DNA from: Pantoea sp. 1.19
Lineage (GTDB): Bacteria > Pseudomonadota > Gammaproteobacteria > Enterobacterales > Enterobacteriaceae
Length of the DNA: 64,000 bases
NCBI RefSeq assembly: GCF_001922585.1
Contig: NZ_MRBS01000001.1
Coordinates: 372,001 to 436,000 of the forward strand
Reading direction: 5' to 3'
The notes below the pieces were generated by a model. That model ran no database searches and was not told the DNA's origin. It saw only the letters and a program-made list of their open reading frames with translations. The number at the start of each line of letters is the position of its first letter. The first letter of the stretch is position 1. The position numbers were made by a program, and so were the translations under genes. Of the stretch, positions 21,362 to 31,085 are shown one piece after another.

Positions 21362-22405
21362 TCAGGGTTTGTCGCCCGCAACGCGGACAATCACTTTGCC
21401 AAAGTTTTTACCTTCCAGCATGCCGATAAAGGTCTCGGGAGCGTTATCCAGCCCGTCAACCACATCTTCACGGAACACCAGGCGATCGCCGGCGACCCAC
21501 TGGCTCATTTTGTTAAAGAACTCCGCAAAGCGATCGGCGTAGTCAAGCGAGATGATGAAGCCCTGCACCCGCAGGCGCTTACGCAGGATGGCGCTTTGCA
21601 GCAGCGGCAGCTTATTCGGGCCGCTGGCGGGCGCGGTGCTGTTGTAGTCGGCGATCAGGCCGCAGACCGGAATGCGGCCTTTACTGTTCATCAGCGGCAG
21701 CACGGCATCAAAGATTTTGCCGCCGGTGCTTTCGAAATAGACATCAATGCCGTCGGGACAGTAGCGGCTGAGTCGCTCCGCCAGCCCCTCTTCATGGTGA
21801 TTGAGGCAGGTATCAAATCCCAGCACCTCTTCGGCATAGCGGCATTTTTCCTCTCCGCCGGCAATCCCGACGACGTGGCATCCTTTTATTTTGGCGATCT
21901 GGCCGACGATCGAGCCGACCGCGCCGGTGGCCGCACCGACCACCACCGTCTCACCCGCCTGCGGCTGGCCAATGTCCAGCAGCCCCATATAAGCGGTAAA
22001 GCCGGTCATCCCCAGTACGCCCAGCGCCCAGGAGGGGTGCTTCAGGACCGGGCCGCTGAGCTTAAACAGCCCGCGGCCGTCGGACAGAGCAAAATCCTGC
22101 CAGCCGTTCTGGCTGACGACCCAGTCGCCGGGTTGATAATCGGGGTGCTGGGATTGCTCGACGATGGCGACGGTGCCGGCGCCCATGACCTCATTCACCG
22201 CCACCGGCGGTACGTAAGAGGGGGCATCACTCATGCGGCCGCGCATGTAGGGGTCGAGGGACAGATAGACGGTTCGCAGCAGCAGCTGACCGGCTGCCGG
22301 GGTGGGGACGTGGCCACTCTCCAGGCGAAAATTCGAAGCGTCAGGGGCACCGTGGGGGCGCGAAGCCAGCACGATGCGCCGGTTGGTTTGTTTGTCCTGG
22401 GGCAT
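21362..22405 (-). CDS. curA: NADPH-dependent curcumin/alkenal reductase
   Basis: A medium-chain dehydrogenase/reductase of the leukotriene B4 12-hydroxydehydrogenase type, reducing double bonds of alpha,beta-unsaturated carbonyls. The 347-residue protein resembles E. coli CurA (YncB) closely: RTVYLSLDPYMRGRMSD, the nucleotide motif VVGAATGAVGSIVGQIAK, GFDTCLNHH and GKNFGKVIVRVAGD. No zinc ligands are expected in this subfamily. The start at 22405 (MPQDKQTNRR) has GGGAGG 5 nt upstream. That ribosome site lies in one arm of a perfect inverted repeat. It lies directly downstream of bioA on the same strand, with the DJ-1-like gene after it. Confidence 0.93.
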   Translation of the reverse strand: MPQDKQTNRRIVLASRPHGAPDASNFRLESGHVPTPAAGQLLLRTVYLSLDPYMRGRMSDAPSYVPPVAVNEVMGAGTVAIVEQSQHPDYQPGDWVVSQNGWQDFALSDGRGLFKLSGPVLKHPSWALGVLGMTGFTAYMGLLDIGQPQAGETVVVGAATGAVGSIVGQIAKIKGCHVVGIAGGEEKCRYAEEVLGFDTCLNHHEEGLAERLSRYCPDGIDVYFESTGGKIFDAVLPLMNSKGRIPVCGLIADYNSTAPASGPNKLPLLQSAILRKRLRVQGFIISLDYADRFAEFFNKMSQWVAGDRLVFREDVVDGLDNAPETFIGMLEGKNFGKVIVRVAGDKP

Positions 22406-22409
22406 ACAT

Positions 22410-22455
22410 CCTCCCGTGTTGATAAGGTCATAAAAGCGTAGTGCAACACGGGAGG
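22410..22455 (-). promoter_or_regulatory. Inverted repeat that would sequester the curA ribosome binding site
   Basis: CCTCCCGTGTT (22445-22455 read on the minus strand) and AACACGGGAGG (22410-22420, minus strand) are perfect 11-bp complements separated by 24 nt. The downstream arm contains the GGGAGG of curA and ends 4 nt before its ATG. In the mRNA the hairpin would hide the ribosome site. There is no T-run after it, so it is not a bioA terminator of the usual kind. Confidence 0.7.
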
Positions 22456-22478
22456 TTGTGCTTAGCGGCACGCGCCCT

Positions 22479-23759
22479 TTACTGCAGCAGGCTCGGATCC
22501 TCAAGCGCGGTAGCGATAGCTCCGGTCAGCTGCCGCAGCTGCGCCGGCGTGCTGACATAGGGCGGCATCAGGTAGATGAGCCGGCCAAACGGGCGGATCC
22601 ACACCCCCAGCTCAACAAACCGCTGCTGGATGGCGGCCATTGCCACCGGACGGTGGGTTTCCACCACGCCGATAGCGCCAAGTACCCGCACATCGGCTAC
22701 CGCCGGGCGGTCACGCAGCGGCAGCAAACCGTCGCGCAGCTGCTGCGCAATGCCCGCCACCTGCTGCTGCCACTCTCCCTCCTGCAGGATCGCCAGGCTC
22801 TCGCTGGCTACCGCGCAGGCCAGCGGGTTGCCCATAAAGGTTGGGCCGTGCATAAAGCAGCCTGCCTCGCCGTTGCTGATGGTCTCCGCCACCTGACGGG
22901 TCGTCAGGGTGGCAGACAGCGTCAGCGTTCCGCCGGTCAGCGCCTTACCGAGGCACAGAATGTCCGGCGCAATGTCGGCGTGTTCGCAGGCAAACAGCTT
23001 GCCGGTGCGGCCAAAGCCGGTGGCAATTTCATCGGCAATCAGCAGGATTCCAAAGCGGTCACACAGCGCCCGCACCGCCTGCAAATAGCCCGGCGCATAG
23101 AAGCGCATACCGCCAGCGCCCTGGACGATCGGTTCGAGAATGACCGCGGCAATCTGCTGGTGATTATCGGAGATCAGCCGGCGAAAATCATCGATTTCCG
23201 GTGCTTCGCCCGAAAAGCCGCCGGTCGGCGCGGCGGCGAACAGGTGGCTGGGCAGATAGCCCTGCCACAGGCTGTGCATCGAATTTTCCGGATCGCACAC
23301 CGACATCGCCGAGAAGGTATCACCGTGGTAGCCGCGCCGCAGGGTGAGAAACCGCTGGCGCGGCTCGCCCCGCGCCTGCCAGTACTGCAGGGCCATCTTC
23401 ATTGCCACTTCCACCGCGACCGAGCCGGAGTCGGCAAGAAACACGCACTCCAGCGGCGCCGGGGTCATGGCCACCAGCTGCCGGCATAGCGCGACGGCCG
23501 GCGGATGCGTAATTCCGCCAAACATCACGTGTGACATCTGGCTGATTTGCGTTTGCAGCGCGGCGTTCAGGCGCGGGTGATTGTAACCGTGTACCGCCGC
23601 CCACCATGAGGACATGCCATCTACCAGCTCGCGCCCATCGGCCAGCGTCAGGGTTGCGCCCCGGGCGCTCACCACCGGATAACAGGGCAGGGGGTCGGTC
23701 ATCGAGGTATAGGGATGCCAGATGTGCTGGCGATCAAAGGCGAGGTCATCGGACGTCAT
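22479..23759 (-). CDS. bioA: Adenosylmethionine--8-amino-7-oxononanoate aminotransferase
   Basis: A PLP-dependent aminotransferase that makes 7,8-diaminopelargonate with S-adenosylmethionine as amino donor. The 426-residue protein has [13 protein letters not shown], the PLP region [14 protein letters not shown], and the Schiff-base Lys in [12 protein letters not shown]. The ATG at 23759 is the first codon past the bidirectional BirA operator. It is transcribed away from bioBFCD. Confidence 0.97.
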   Translation of the reverse strand: MTSDDLAFDRQHIWHPYTSMTDPLPCYPVVSARGATLTLADGRELVDGMSSWWAAVHGYNHPRLNAALQTQISQMSHVMFGGITHPPAVALCRQLVAMTPAPLECVFLADSGSVAVEVAMKMALQYWQARGEPRQRFLTLRRGYHGDTFSAMSVCDPENSMHSLWQGYLPSHLFAAAPTGGFSGEAPEIDDFRRLISDNHQQIAAVILEPIVQGAGGMRFYAPGYLQAVRALCDRFGILLIADEIATGFGRTGKLFACEHADIAPDILCLGKALTGGTLTLSATLTTRQVAETISNGEAGCFMHGPTFMGNPLACAVASESLAILQEGEWQQQVAGIAQQLRDGLLPLRDRPAVADVRVLGAIGVVETHRPVAMAAIQQRFVELGVWIRPFGRLIYLMPPYVSTPAQLRQLTGAIATALEDPSLLQ

Positions 23760-23768
23760 GAAAAAACC

Positions 23769-23801
23769 TTGTAAACTAAATACAAAAAAATTAGTTTACA
23801 A
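23769..23801. promoter_or_regulatory. BirA operator between bioA and bioB
   Basis: TTGTAAACTAA and TTAGTTTACAA are perfect 11-bp inverted arms separated by 11 bp. This matches the consensus of the biotin-repressor operator in Proteobacteria. It lies between the divergent bioA and bioBFCD units, so BirA-biotinyl-AMP should shut off both, as in E. coli. Confidence 0.93.
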
Positions 23802-23847
23802 TTATAACCCCATTAAAACGACTGACAATCTCTATTTGGAGCACGCA

Positions 23848-24879
23848 ATGGCAACCCGCTGGACGCTTGAACAGACGCAGGCGCTGTTTGATAAACCCTT
23901 TCTGGAACTGATGTTTGAAGCACAGCAGGTGCATCGTCAACATTTTGATCCGCGGCAGGTTCAGGTCAGTACGCTGCTGTCGATAAAAACCGGCGCCTGT
24001 CCGGAAGACTGTAAATATTGTCCGCAGAGCTCGCGCTACAAAACCGGGCTGGAAACCGAGCGACTGATGGAGGTGGAGGAGGTGCTCTCCTCTGCCCGCC
24101 AGGCCAGGGCCGCAGGGTCGACCCGCTTTTGCATGGGCGCCGCGTGGAAGAACCCGAAGGATCGCGATCTGCCGTGGCTGGCACAGATGGTTAAAGGGGT
24201 AAAAGAGATGGGCATGGAAACCTGCATGACCCTCGGCACCCTCAGTGACGATCAGGCCCGGATGCTGGCCGATGCTGGCCTCGATTTCTACAATCACAAC
24301 CTCGACACCTCGCCGGAATTTTACGGCAATATCATCACCACCCGCTCCTACCAGGAACGCTTAGATACCCTCGATCGCGTGCGTGACGCCGGGATCAAGG
24401 TCTGCTCCGGCGGCATTGTCGGCCTGGGTGAGAGCGTGAATGACCGCGCCGGTCTGCTGATGCAGCTGGCCAATCTGCCGGTACCGCCGGAAAGCGTGCC
24501 AATCAATATGCTGGTGAAGGTTAAAGGCACGCCGCTGGCCGATAACGACGATGTGGATCCCTTTGACTTTATCCGCACGATCGCGGTGGCGCGCATCATG
24601 ATGCCGCGTTCGCACGTGCGCCTTTCTGCCGGCCGCGAGCAAATGAGTGAACAAACGCAGGCAATGTGCTTCATGGCCGGAGCGAACTCCATCTTCTACG
24701 GCTGTAAACTGCTGACCACCCCGAATCCGGCCGAGGATAGCGATCTGATTCTGTTCCGCAAGCTGGGGCTGAATCCGGAGCACACGACGACCCAGGCCGG
24801 CGATGTCGAGCAGCAGCAGGCGCTCGACGCGGCGCTGCTGCACGCTGACACCGACCAGTTCTATAACGCGGCGCTGTAA
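23848..24879 (+). CDS. bioB: Biotin synthase
   Basis: A radical-SAM enzyme inserting sulfur into dethiobiotin. The 343-residue protein has the radical-SAM motif [15 protein letters not shown] (CxxxCxxC). The conserved Cys residues of the 2Fe-2S site occur in TRFCMGAAW and [10 protein letters not shown], with the Arg ligand in HVRLSAGRE. The start at 23848 (MATRWTLEQ) follows TTGGAGCACGCA; upstream in-frame codons run through the operator and are not coding. Its stop overlaps the bioF start by one base (TAATG). Confidence 0.97.
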   Translation: MATRWTLEQTQALFDKPFLELMFEAQQVHRQHFDPRQVQVSTLLSIKTGACPEDCKYCPQSSRYKTGLETERLMEVEEVLSSARQARAAGSTRFCMGAAWKNPKDRDLPWLAQMVKGVKEMGMETCMTLGTLSDDQARMLADAGLDFYNHNLDTSPEFYGNIITTRSYQERLDTLDRVRDAGIKVCSGGIVGLGESVNDRAGLLMQLANLPVPPESVPINMLVKVKGTPLADNDDVDPFDFIRTIAVARIMMPRSHVRLSAGREQMSEQTQAMCFMAGANSIFYGCKLLTTPNPAEDSDLILFRKLGLNPEHTTTQAGDVEQQQALDAALLHADTDQFYNAAL

Positions 24880-26030
24880 TGAGCTGGCATGCGCGCATCG
24901 ACGCCGCGCTGGCGGCGAGGCGGGCGGAGGATAGCCTGCGACAGCGGGTGGTCCTGGATCGTCCGGACGCGCGCACCCTGCGCGCTGCCGACGGCCAGTG
25001 GTGCAACTTCGCCGGTAATGATTACCTCGGGCTGAGCCGCCATCCGCAGCTGATAAGTGCCTGGCAGGAGGGCGCTGCGCGCTACGGTGTAGGCAGTGCC
25101 GCCTCGGCGCACGTCACTGGCTACACCCCGGCACAGGCGAATCTGGAGTCGGCGCTGGCGGAGTGGCTGGGCTACCCCCGGGCGCTGCTGTTTATCTCCG
25201 GATTTGCGGCCAATCAGGCAACCATCGCCGCGCTGCTGGGCCCGGGGGATCGGCTGCTCGCCGATAAGCTGGCGCACGCGTCGCTGCTGGAGGCGGGGAT
25301 GCACAGCCCGGCCACGCTGCGACGTTTTCACCACAACTCGCCAGACTCGCTGGCTCGCCTGCTGGCGGCGCCGACCGACGGTGAGACGCTGGTCGTTACC
25401 GAAGGCCTCTTTAGCATGGATGGCGACGCCGCTCCGCTGCCGCTGCTGTCAGCGCTTAGCCGTCAGCACCGTAGCTGGCTGCTGGTGGATGATGCGCACG
25501 GCGTGGGCGTGCTCGGCGAGGCGGGGCGCGGTAGCTGTGCGCAGCAGGGCGTTCGGCCGGACCTGCTGATAGTGACCTTCGGCAAAGCCTTTGGCCTCAG
25601 CGGCGCGGCAGTGCTGTGCAGCGAAGCGGTGGCCGAGTATTTGCTGCAGTTTGCCCGGCATCTGATCTACAGCACCGCTATGCCACCGGCGCAGGCGGTG
25701 GCGCTGCAGGCGGCGCTGCGCTGCGTGCAGCAGGGCGATGCGTTGCGCGCCCGACTGCAGCACAATATTGACTGGTTCCGCCAGCAGGCCGCGGCGCGCG
25801 GGCTGCCGCTGACCGCGTCGGCATCCGCCATTCAGCCGCTGATTGTCGGCGATAACGCCCGCACGCTGCGGCTGGCCGGACACCTCCGCCGGCGCGGCTA
25901 CTGGGTGGGGGCGATCCGTCCGCCGACGGTGCCGCCGGGTACCGCCCGGCTGCGCATTACGCTGAGCGCCGCGCATCGTGAGGCCGATATTAACGGACTG
26001 TTGGAGGCACTCAGTGACGCAGGTGAATAA
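24879..26030 (+). CDS. bioF: 8-amino-7-oxononanoate synthase
   Basis: A PLP-dependent synthase joining pimeloyl-ACP (or CoA) with alanine. The 383-residue protein has [10 protein letters not shown], the aspartate region [13 protein letters not shown], and the Schiff-base Lys in [13 protein letters not shown]. The ATG overlaps the bioB stop. It is the second gene of bioBFCD; bioC begins inside its last codons. Confidence 0.96.
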   Translation: MSWHARIDAALAARRAEDSLRQRVVLDRPDARTLRAADGQWCNFAGNDYLGLSRHPQLISAWQEGAARYGVGSAASAHVTGYTPAQANLESALAEWLGYPRALLFISGFAANQATIAALLGPGDRLLADKLAHASLLEAGMHSPATLRRFHHNSPDSLARLLAAPTDGETLVVTEGLFSMDGDAAPLPLLSALSRQHRSWLLVDDAHGVGVLGEAGRGSCAQQGVRPDLLIVTFGKAFGLSGAAVLCSEAVAEYLLQFARHLIYSTAMPPAQAVALQAALRCVQQGDALRARLQHNIDWFRQQAAARGLPLTASASAIQPLIVGDNARTLRLAGHLRRRGYWVGAIRPPTVPPGTARLRITLSAAHREADINGLLEALSDAGE

Positions 26031-26760
26031 AGCCGCCGTGGCGCAGGCTTTTGGCCGTGCGGCGGAAAGCTATCAGCAACATGCGCAGATGCAGCGGCAG
26101 TGCGGCGACCGTCTGCTGGCGCTGGGGGGCACGCTGCCCGCAGGCGAGCTGCTGGATGCCGGCTGCGGCACCGGCTGGTTTAGCCAGCGCTGGCGCGCGC
26201 AGGGGATGACGGTGACGGCGCTGGATCTGTCGCCGGGCATGCTGCAGCGCGCCCGGCAGGGGGGCGTCGCCGACCGCTACCTGCTGGGGGATATTGAGGC
26301 CTTGCCGCTGGCGGATAACAGCGTAGATGCGGTGTGGAGCAATCTCGCCGTACAGTGGTGCAGTTCGCTGTCGCTGGCGCTGGCCGAGCTGTGCCGGGTC
26401 ACCCGCCCGGGAGGGCGAGTGCTGTTCAGCACGCTGGAAGCGGGCTCGCTCAGTGAGGTGCGTGAGGCCTGGCTGGCGCTGGACGCCGCGCCGCCGGTAA
26501 ACCGCTTTTTGCCGGAGGCCGCTATTCGCGCCGCCTCAGCGGCCAGGCTGCACGGTGAGCCGCTGCGGCTGTGGTTTGACACCCCGCTGGCGGCGCTGCA
26601 CTCACTGAAGGGAATTGGCGCTACCCACCTGCATAGCGGGCAGGCGCGGCCGCGCCTCGATAAAGCGCGGCTGCAGCGGCTGGCCGCGGCCTGGCCGCGG
26701 GATGCGCAGGGCTATCGCCTCAGTTATCAGATTGTTTATGGAGTGATTGACGTTGAGTAA
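26014..26760 (+). CDS. bioC: Malonyl-ACP O-methyltransferase
   Basis: Methylates malonyl-ACP to start pimelate assembly. The 248-residue class I methyltransferase has the SAM motif [12 protein letters not shown] and the conserved [13 protein letters not shown] and [12 protein letters not shown] of BioC. The start is a GTG at 26014 ([17 protein letters not shown]), chosen because GGAGG lies 6 nt upstream and the following residues align with E. coli. It overlaps bioF by 17 nt. Confidence 0.94.
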   Translation: MTQVNKAAVAQAFGRAAESYQQHAQMQRQCGDRLLALGGTLPAGELLDAGCGTGWFSQRWRAQGMTVTALDLSPGMLQRARQGGVADRYLLGDIEALPLADNSVDAVWSNLAVQWCSSLSLALAELCRVTRPGGRVLFSTLEAGSLSEVREAWLALDAAPPVNRFLPEAAIRAASAARLHGEPLRLWFDTPLAALHSLKGIGATHLHSGQARPRLDKARLQRLAAAWPRDAQGYRLSYQIVYGVIDVE

Positions 26761-27424
26761 ACGCTTTTTTATTACCGGCACCGATACCGAAGTGGGAAAA
26801 ACCGTCGCCAGTAGCGCCCTGCTGCAGGCGGCCACGGCGGCCGGCTGGTGCGCAGTGGGCTACAAGCCGGTGGCCTCAGGCTGTGAACAGACTGCTGAGG
26901 GGCTGCGTAACGAGGATGCTCTGGCGCTGCAGCAACATAGCGCGGTGCCGCTGCGCTATGAAGAGGTAAATCCGTTTGCCTTTGCTGAACCGACCTCGCC
27001 GCACATTGTTAGCGCCGAAAGCGATCGGCCGGTGTCGCTGGCGGCAATGCATCGCGGTCTGGCCGCGCTGGAGAAAAAATCAGACTGGCTGCTGGTGGAG
27101 GGTGCCGGCGGCTGGTACACGCCGCTCGGCGAGGGGGTCAGCTACGCAGACTGGGTGGCAGAGGCGCAGCTGCCGGTGGTGCTGGTGGTAGGGGTCAGGC
27201 TGGGCTGCATTAATCACGCACTGCTTACGCAGCAGGCGATTCTGGCCAGCGGCCTGCCGCTGGCGGGCTGGATTGCCAACCAGATCGTGCCGCCCGGCGG
27301 GCGCCATACGGAATATATGCAGACCCTGCGCGCCGGCCTGCGGGCGCCGCTGCTCGGTGAGATCCCCCACCTTAACGCCGCCGAACGGCAGGCCGATCTT
27401 GGCCGCTGGGTCCGGCTGCCCTGA
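26753..27424 (+). CDS. bioD: Dethiobiotin synthetase
   Basis: An ATP-dependent ureido ring closure enzyme of 223 residues. The P-loop is FITGTDTEVGKTVASSALL, followed by GYKPVASGCEQT and VEGAGGWYTPL. The start is a TTG at 26753 (LSKRFFITG). GGAG at 26740 is well spaced for it; a second TTG two codons earlier is too close to that site. It overlaps the bioC stop by 8 nt and closes the operon. Confidence 0.94.
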   Translation: MSKRFFITGTDTEVGKTVASSALLQAATAAGWCAVGYKPVASGCEQTAEGLRNEDALALQQHSAVPLRYEEVNPFAFAEPTSPHIVSAESDRPVSLAAMHRGLAALEKKSDWLLVEGAGGWYTPLGEGVSYADWVAEAQLPVVLVVGVRLGCINHALLTQQAILASGLPLAGWIANQIVPPGGRHTEYMQTLRAGLRAPLLGEIPHLNAAERQADLGRWVRLP

Positions 27425-27430
27425 AGCGGC

Positions 27431-28147
27431 TCAGACCGCAATCCGCCAGCTGGCGAGCATCGCATCGTCCAGCTGGTTAACGCTACCCTGTGCCACATTG
27501 CGGCCGCGGTGCAGCAGGCAGAAGTGTTGCGCGACCCGGCGAATCAGCGAGATGCGCTGCTCCAGCAGCAGGATGGTCAAACCAAAATCGTGGTTGAGGC
27601 GGTGCAGCAGGTTGCCCATCTCCTCCTCCAGCCACGGCGTCATCCCCTCCGCCGGCTCATCCAGAAGCAGTAATTTTGGCTCCAGCACCAGCGCGCGCGC
27701 CAGCGCCAGCTGCTGCTGATCGCCGCGAGTTAATTCCCCGGCGCGCTGATGACGCCGCGACCACAGCGTCGGGAACAGATCGTATACCGTCGCTGGAATC
27801 GCCTTATGGCGGTCCGGCTGGCCGGCCATCAGCGCAATATGCAGGTTCTCTTCAACCGTGAGCTGCGAAAAGACCTGCCGTACCTGCGGCATGTAGCCCA
27901 TCCCCAGCGCGGCGCGCTGGGACGATGGGTGAGCCAGCAGGTTTTGCACCTGTCCTCCGTCGGCTAACCACTCGACGCTGCCGCTGTTTACCGGTAAATG
28001 CCCCATGATGCAGTTCACCAGCGTGGTCTTCCCCATGCCTGAGCGGCCGACAATCGCCGTGCAGCTGCCGGGCGTTAAATCGAGGTCAACATCCCATAAA
28101 ATATGGTGCTGACCGTAGTATTGATTCACCGCACGTAAACGTAACAT
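27431..28147 (-). CDS. Orphan ABC ATPase of the UrtE/LivF type
   Basis: A 238-residue ATPase resembling UrtE/LivF of urea and branched-chain amino-acid importers (LNQYYG-like VNQYYGQHHILWDV). Walker A is GRSGMGKTT (34-42) and the Q-loop region is GYMPQVRQVFSQLTVEENL. The signature is altered, ELTRGDQQQLALARAL (139-), where LSGGQQQ is usual. Walker B is LLLLDEPAEGM, followed by LLLEQRISL. AGGAG precedes the ATG at 28147. No permease, binding protein or urease gene lies nearby, so its partners are unknown. It is convergent with bioD. Confidence 0.78.
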   Translation of the reverse strand: MLRLRAVNQYYGQHHILWDVDLDLTPGSCTAIVGRSGMGKTTLVNCIMGHLPVNSGSVEWLADGGQVQNLLAHPSSQRAALGMGYMPQVRQVFSQLTVEENLHIALMAGQPDRHKAIPATVYDLFPTLWSRRHQRAGELTRGDQQQLALARALVLEPKLLLLDEPAEGMTPWLEEEMGNLLHRLNHDFGLTILLLEQRISLIRRVAQHFCLLHRGRNVAQGSVNQLDDAMLASWRIAV

Positions 28148-28611
28148 TGGAGACTCTCCTTTGACGGGTTGGAGCACACCGGTGGCTGGCGTTCTGTGAC
28201 GTTTGGCATCGGGACTCAGTTCGCGCCGGGGGCGCATCGCTCTCCTGGTCAGAAAATTAAGCAATAAGCAGGCCAAAGTGGCGTTTATCACGACAATGGC
28301 CAGTTAAGCAGGGAAAGTGTCACTTCGGTGATTGGTCAACGGAGCTAATTAATTGCTTTCCGCAAGCGTCAGCCTGCACCGTTTCGGTGCTGATGCGCGG
28401 TCTGGCGCGGTGCAGCGGTGGTGCAGAAGATTTTTGCCTCGCCCCGTCACCGGCGGCTAAAGTTGGCGCTTGACACAGTTAAAAAATCGCAGATTAGTGC
28501 CGGTTAAATCGGCAAAGCTCAGCAAAAAAAAGCGCAAAAAAAATATTTCGCCGCGGAAATCGCGCCAGGGGGATTTTTCCCCACGCCAGACGCTGACGGG
28601 GCTGTCATCAG

Positions 28612-28634
28612 TTATCCACCATTCCTGTGGATAA
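28612..28634. promoter_or_regulatory. Inverted DnaA boxes upstream of uvrB
   Basis: TTATCCACC (28612-28620) and TGTGGATAA (28626-28634) form an 8-bp perfect palindrome around a 7-bp centre. The second is an exact DnaA box (TTATCCACA) in reverse and the first differs by one base. E. coli uvrB is known to have a DnaA-binding site in its upstream promoter region, so a role in uvrB control or DnaA titration is plausible. Confidence 0.7.
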
Positions 28635-28915
28635 GGTTGTGTATTTCACAATGAAAAGTCGCTGAAGGCGAGAGCGGACGCGGGTTGTAAGCAAACTGGT
28701 GTTAAACTCGACTTTTAAAATTATTTATTTAAAATCATATCGTTATTTAAAATCAAGCCTGAGGATAATCGGACTCTGCCGCACCGGCGAATTTGCTGAC
28801 AGACTCTTGACAAAGGATAACGCATCAGAATCTCTGGGGATAACTGATCTCCACCCGCAAGGCAGCGCTGCACGGTAAAAAGGCGACCTCTGCCCGTGCG
28901 CACAGCATGGCAAAA

Positions 28916-28935
28916 TACTGAGGATATATCCAGTT
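28916..28935. promoter_or_regulatory. LexA (SOS) box of uvrB
   Basis: TACTGAGGATATATCCAGTT contains CTG-N10-CAG with an AT-rich centre and lies 82 bp before the uvrB start. It is followed by TATATT, which could be the -10. The E. coli uvrB box occupies the same relative place, so LexA repression and DNA-damage induction are expected. Confidence 0.87.
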
Positions 28936-29017
28936 ATATTGACTGGCAAAATTAGCCACGGCGAGTAATATTAGCCAGTAATCCTTATCACCCCTCACAT
29001 CGGCAGGTCGTCCCGCT

Positions 29018-31054
29018 ATGAGCAGCAAAGTCTTTACCCTGAATTCCGCCTTTCAGCCCGCCGGCGATCAGCCCGAAGCGATTCGTCGCCTTGAAGAGGG
29101 GCTGGAGGACGGGCTGGCCCACCAAACCCTGCTCGGCGTCACCGGATCGGGAAAAACCTTCACCATCGCCAACGTCATCGCCGACCTGAATCGTCCGACC
29201 ATGGTACTGGCGCCAAATAAGACGCTGGCCGCACAGCTGTACGGTGAGATGAAAGAGTTTTTCCCCGATAACGCCGTCGAGTACTTCGTCTCCTACTACG
29301 ACTATTATCAACCGGAAGCCTACGTACCCAGCTCCGACACCTTTATCGAGAAGGACGCGTCGGTTAACGAACACATTGAGCAGATGCGCCTCTCCGCAAC
29401 TAAAGCGCTGCTGGAGCGCCGGGATGTGGTGGTGGTGGCCTCCGTCTCGGCAATTTACGGTCTGGGCGATCCCGATCTCTACTTGAAAATGATGCTGCAT
29501 CTGACGCGGGGCATGATTATCGATCAGCGCGCGATCCTGCGGCGGCTGGCCGAATTGCAATATACCCGCAACGATCAGGCGTTCCAGCGCGGCACTTTCC
29601 GCGTGCGCGGAGAGGTGATCGATATCTTCCCGGCGGAATCGGACGAGTACGCCCTGCGGGTGGAGCTGTTTGATGACGAGGTGGAGCGACTGTCAATTTT
29701 CGATCCGCTGACCGGCCAGGTTGGCCAGGTGGTGCCGCGCTACACCATCTATCCCAAGACCCACTACGTCACTCCGCGCGAGCGCATTCTGCAGGCGATG
29801 GAAGCGATCAAGATCGAGCTGGCGGACCGCCGACAAACCCTGCTGGCCAACAATAAGCTGCTGGAAGAGCAGCGCATTAGCCAACGCACGCAGTTTGACC
29901 TGGAAATGATGAACGAGCTGGGCTACTGCTCGGGCATTGAAAACTACTCGCGCTATCTCTCCGGGCGCGGCCCGGGCGAGGCGCCGCCAACGCTGTTTGA
30001 TTACCTGCCCGCCGACGGTCTGCTGGTGGTAGATGAGTCTCACGTGACGATTCCACAGATTGGCGGCATGTTCCGCGGCGACCGGGCGCGTAAAGAGACG
30101 CTGGTGGAGTACGGTTTTCGTCTGCCGTCGGCGCTGGATAACCGCCCGCTGAAGTTTGAAGAGTTTGAGGCACTGGCGCCGCAGACTATCTATGTCTCTG
30201 CCACTCCGGGCAACTACGAGTTAGAAAAATCGGGCGGCGAGGTCATAGACCAGGTGGTGCGGCCAACCGGCCTGCTGGATCCGCTGATAGAGGTCAGGCC
30301 CGTCGCGACCCAGGTGGACGATCTGCTGTCAGAGATCCGTCAACGCGTGGCCATCAACGAGCGGGTGCTGGTGACGGTGCTGACCAAGCGCATGGCTGAA
30401 GATCTGACCGAATATCTGACCGAACACGGCGAGCGGGTACGCTACCTGCACTCTGACATCGACACCGTGGAGCGCGTGGAGATCATTCGCGACCTGCGGC
30501 TGGGTGAGTTTGACGTGCTGGTCGGCATCAACCTGCTGCGTGAGGGATTGGATATGCCGGAGGTCTCGCTGGTGGCGATTCTCGATGCCGATAAAGAGGG
30601 CTTCCTGCGTTCGGAGCGTTCGCTGATCCAGACCATTGGGCGCGCGGCGCGTAACGTCAACGGCAAGGCGATTCTCTACGGAGACAAAGTGACGCCCTCG
30701 ATGGCGCGCGCCATCGATGAGACCGAACGCCGCCGCGAGAAACAGCAGCTGCACAACGCGCAGCATGGCATCGTGCCGCAGGGACTGAACAAGAAGATAT
30801 CTGACATTCTTGAGCTGGGGCAGGGACTGGCAAAAACCAAAGCCAAAGGTCGCGGTCGCGGCAGCAAGAGCAGCAGCCGCGAGGAGGCGCTGGCCGACGG
30901 TCTGCAGGATCTCTCGCCGCAGGCGCTGCAGAAGCACATTCATCAGCTGGAGCAGGAGATGCAGCAGCACGCGCAGAATCTGGAGTTTGAGGCCGCCGCC
31001 GCAGCGCGCGATCGGCTGCATGCGCTGCGCGAGCTGTTTATCGCCGCTTCCTGA
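29018..31054 (+). CDS. uvrB: Excinuclease ABC subunit B
   Basis: The damage-verifying helicase of nucleotide excision repair, working with UvrA and UvrC. The 678-residue protein has Walker [11 protein letters not shown] (40-), the beta-hairpin region [17 protein letters not shown] and the helicase motifs SATPGNYE and [11 protein letters not shown]-terminal UVR domain follows ([22 protein letters not shown]). It is slightly longer than E. coli UvrB because of an Arg/Ser/Gly-rich linker ([14 protein letters not shown]). The ATG at 29018 follows a LexA box. Convergent with yvcK. Confidence 0.98.
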   Translation: MSSKVFTLNSAFQPAGDQPEAIRRLEEGLEDGLAHQTLLGVTGSGKTFTIANVIADLNRPTMVLAPNKTLAAQLYGEMKEFFPDNAVEYFVSYYDYYQPEAYVPSSDTFIEKDASVNEHIEQMRLSATKALLERRDVVVVASVSAIYGLGDPDLYLKMMLHLTRGMIIDQRAILRRLAELQYTRNDQAFQRGTFRVRGEVIDIFPAESDEYALRVELFDDEVERLSIFDPLTGQVGQVVPRYTIYPKTHYVTPRERILQAMEAIKIELADRRQTLLANNKLLEEQRISQRTQFDLEMMNELGYCSGIENYSRYLSGRGPGEAPPTLFDYLPADGLLVVDESHVTIPQIGGMFRGDRARKETLVEYGFRLPSALDNRPLKFEEFEALAPQTIYVSATPGNYELEKSGGEVIDQVVRPTGLLDPLIEVRPVATQVDDLLSEIRQRVAINERVLVTVLTKRMAEDLTEYLTEHGERVRYLHSDIDTVERVEIIRDLRLGEFDVLVGINLLREGLDMPEVSLVAILDADKEGFLRSERSLIQTIGRAARNVNGKAILYGDKVTPSMARAIDETERRREKQQLHNAQHGIVPQGLNKKISDILELGQGLAKTKAKGRGRGSKSSSREEALADGLQDLSPQALQKHIHQLEQEMQQHAQNLEFEAAAAARDRLHALRELFIAAS

Positions 31055-31085
31055 CGATCGCGGGCGTGCGCCCCACGATCGTCAG
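31051..31085. terminator. Palindrome spanning the uvrB and yvcK stop codons
   Basis: CTGACGATCG (31051-31060) and CGATCGTCAG (31076-31085) are perfect 10-bp arms, with an inner GGGCG/CGCCC stem. Both convergent stop codons lie inside the arms. There is no T-run, so it acts at most as a transcript-end hairpin for either gene. Confidence 0.5.

Larger units (their letters stand above)
28148..29017. other. Long gene-free region upstream of uvrB
   Basis: 870 bp without a credible gene. It holds an inverted pair of DnaA-box-like sites (28612-28634) and an AT-rich stretch with a 13-bp direct repeat, TTATTTAAAATCA (28725-28737 and 28743-28755). A LexA box and the uvrB leader occupy 28916-29017. A small hairpin, GCACCG-TTT-CGGTGC, lies near 28377-28391. 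I see no open frame with a ribosome site here. Confidence 0.7.

Noticed and set aside
21341-22441. 366-codon open frame on the plus strand across curA
   Set aside because: It lies wholly antisense to curA, whose product is clearly conserved. Long antisense frames are common in GC-rich coding DNA.
22458-23489. 343-codon open frame on the plus strand across bioA
   Set aside because: Antisense shadow of bioA. The composition is rich in Arg, Gln and His, with no recognisable domain.
28470-28498. TTGACA with a 17-bp spacer, possible promoter in the region before uvrB
   Set aside because: The matching -10 (ATTAGT) fits only 3 of 6 bases and no transcript or gene follows closely.
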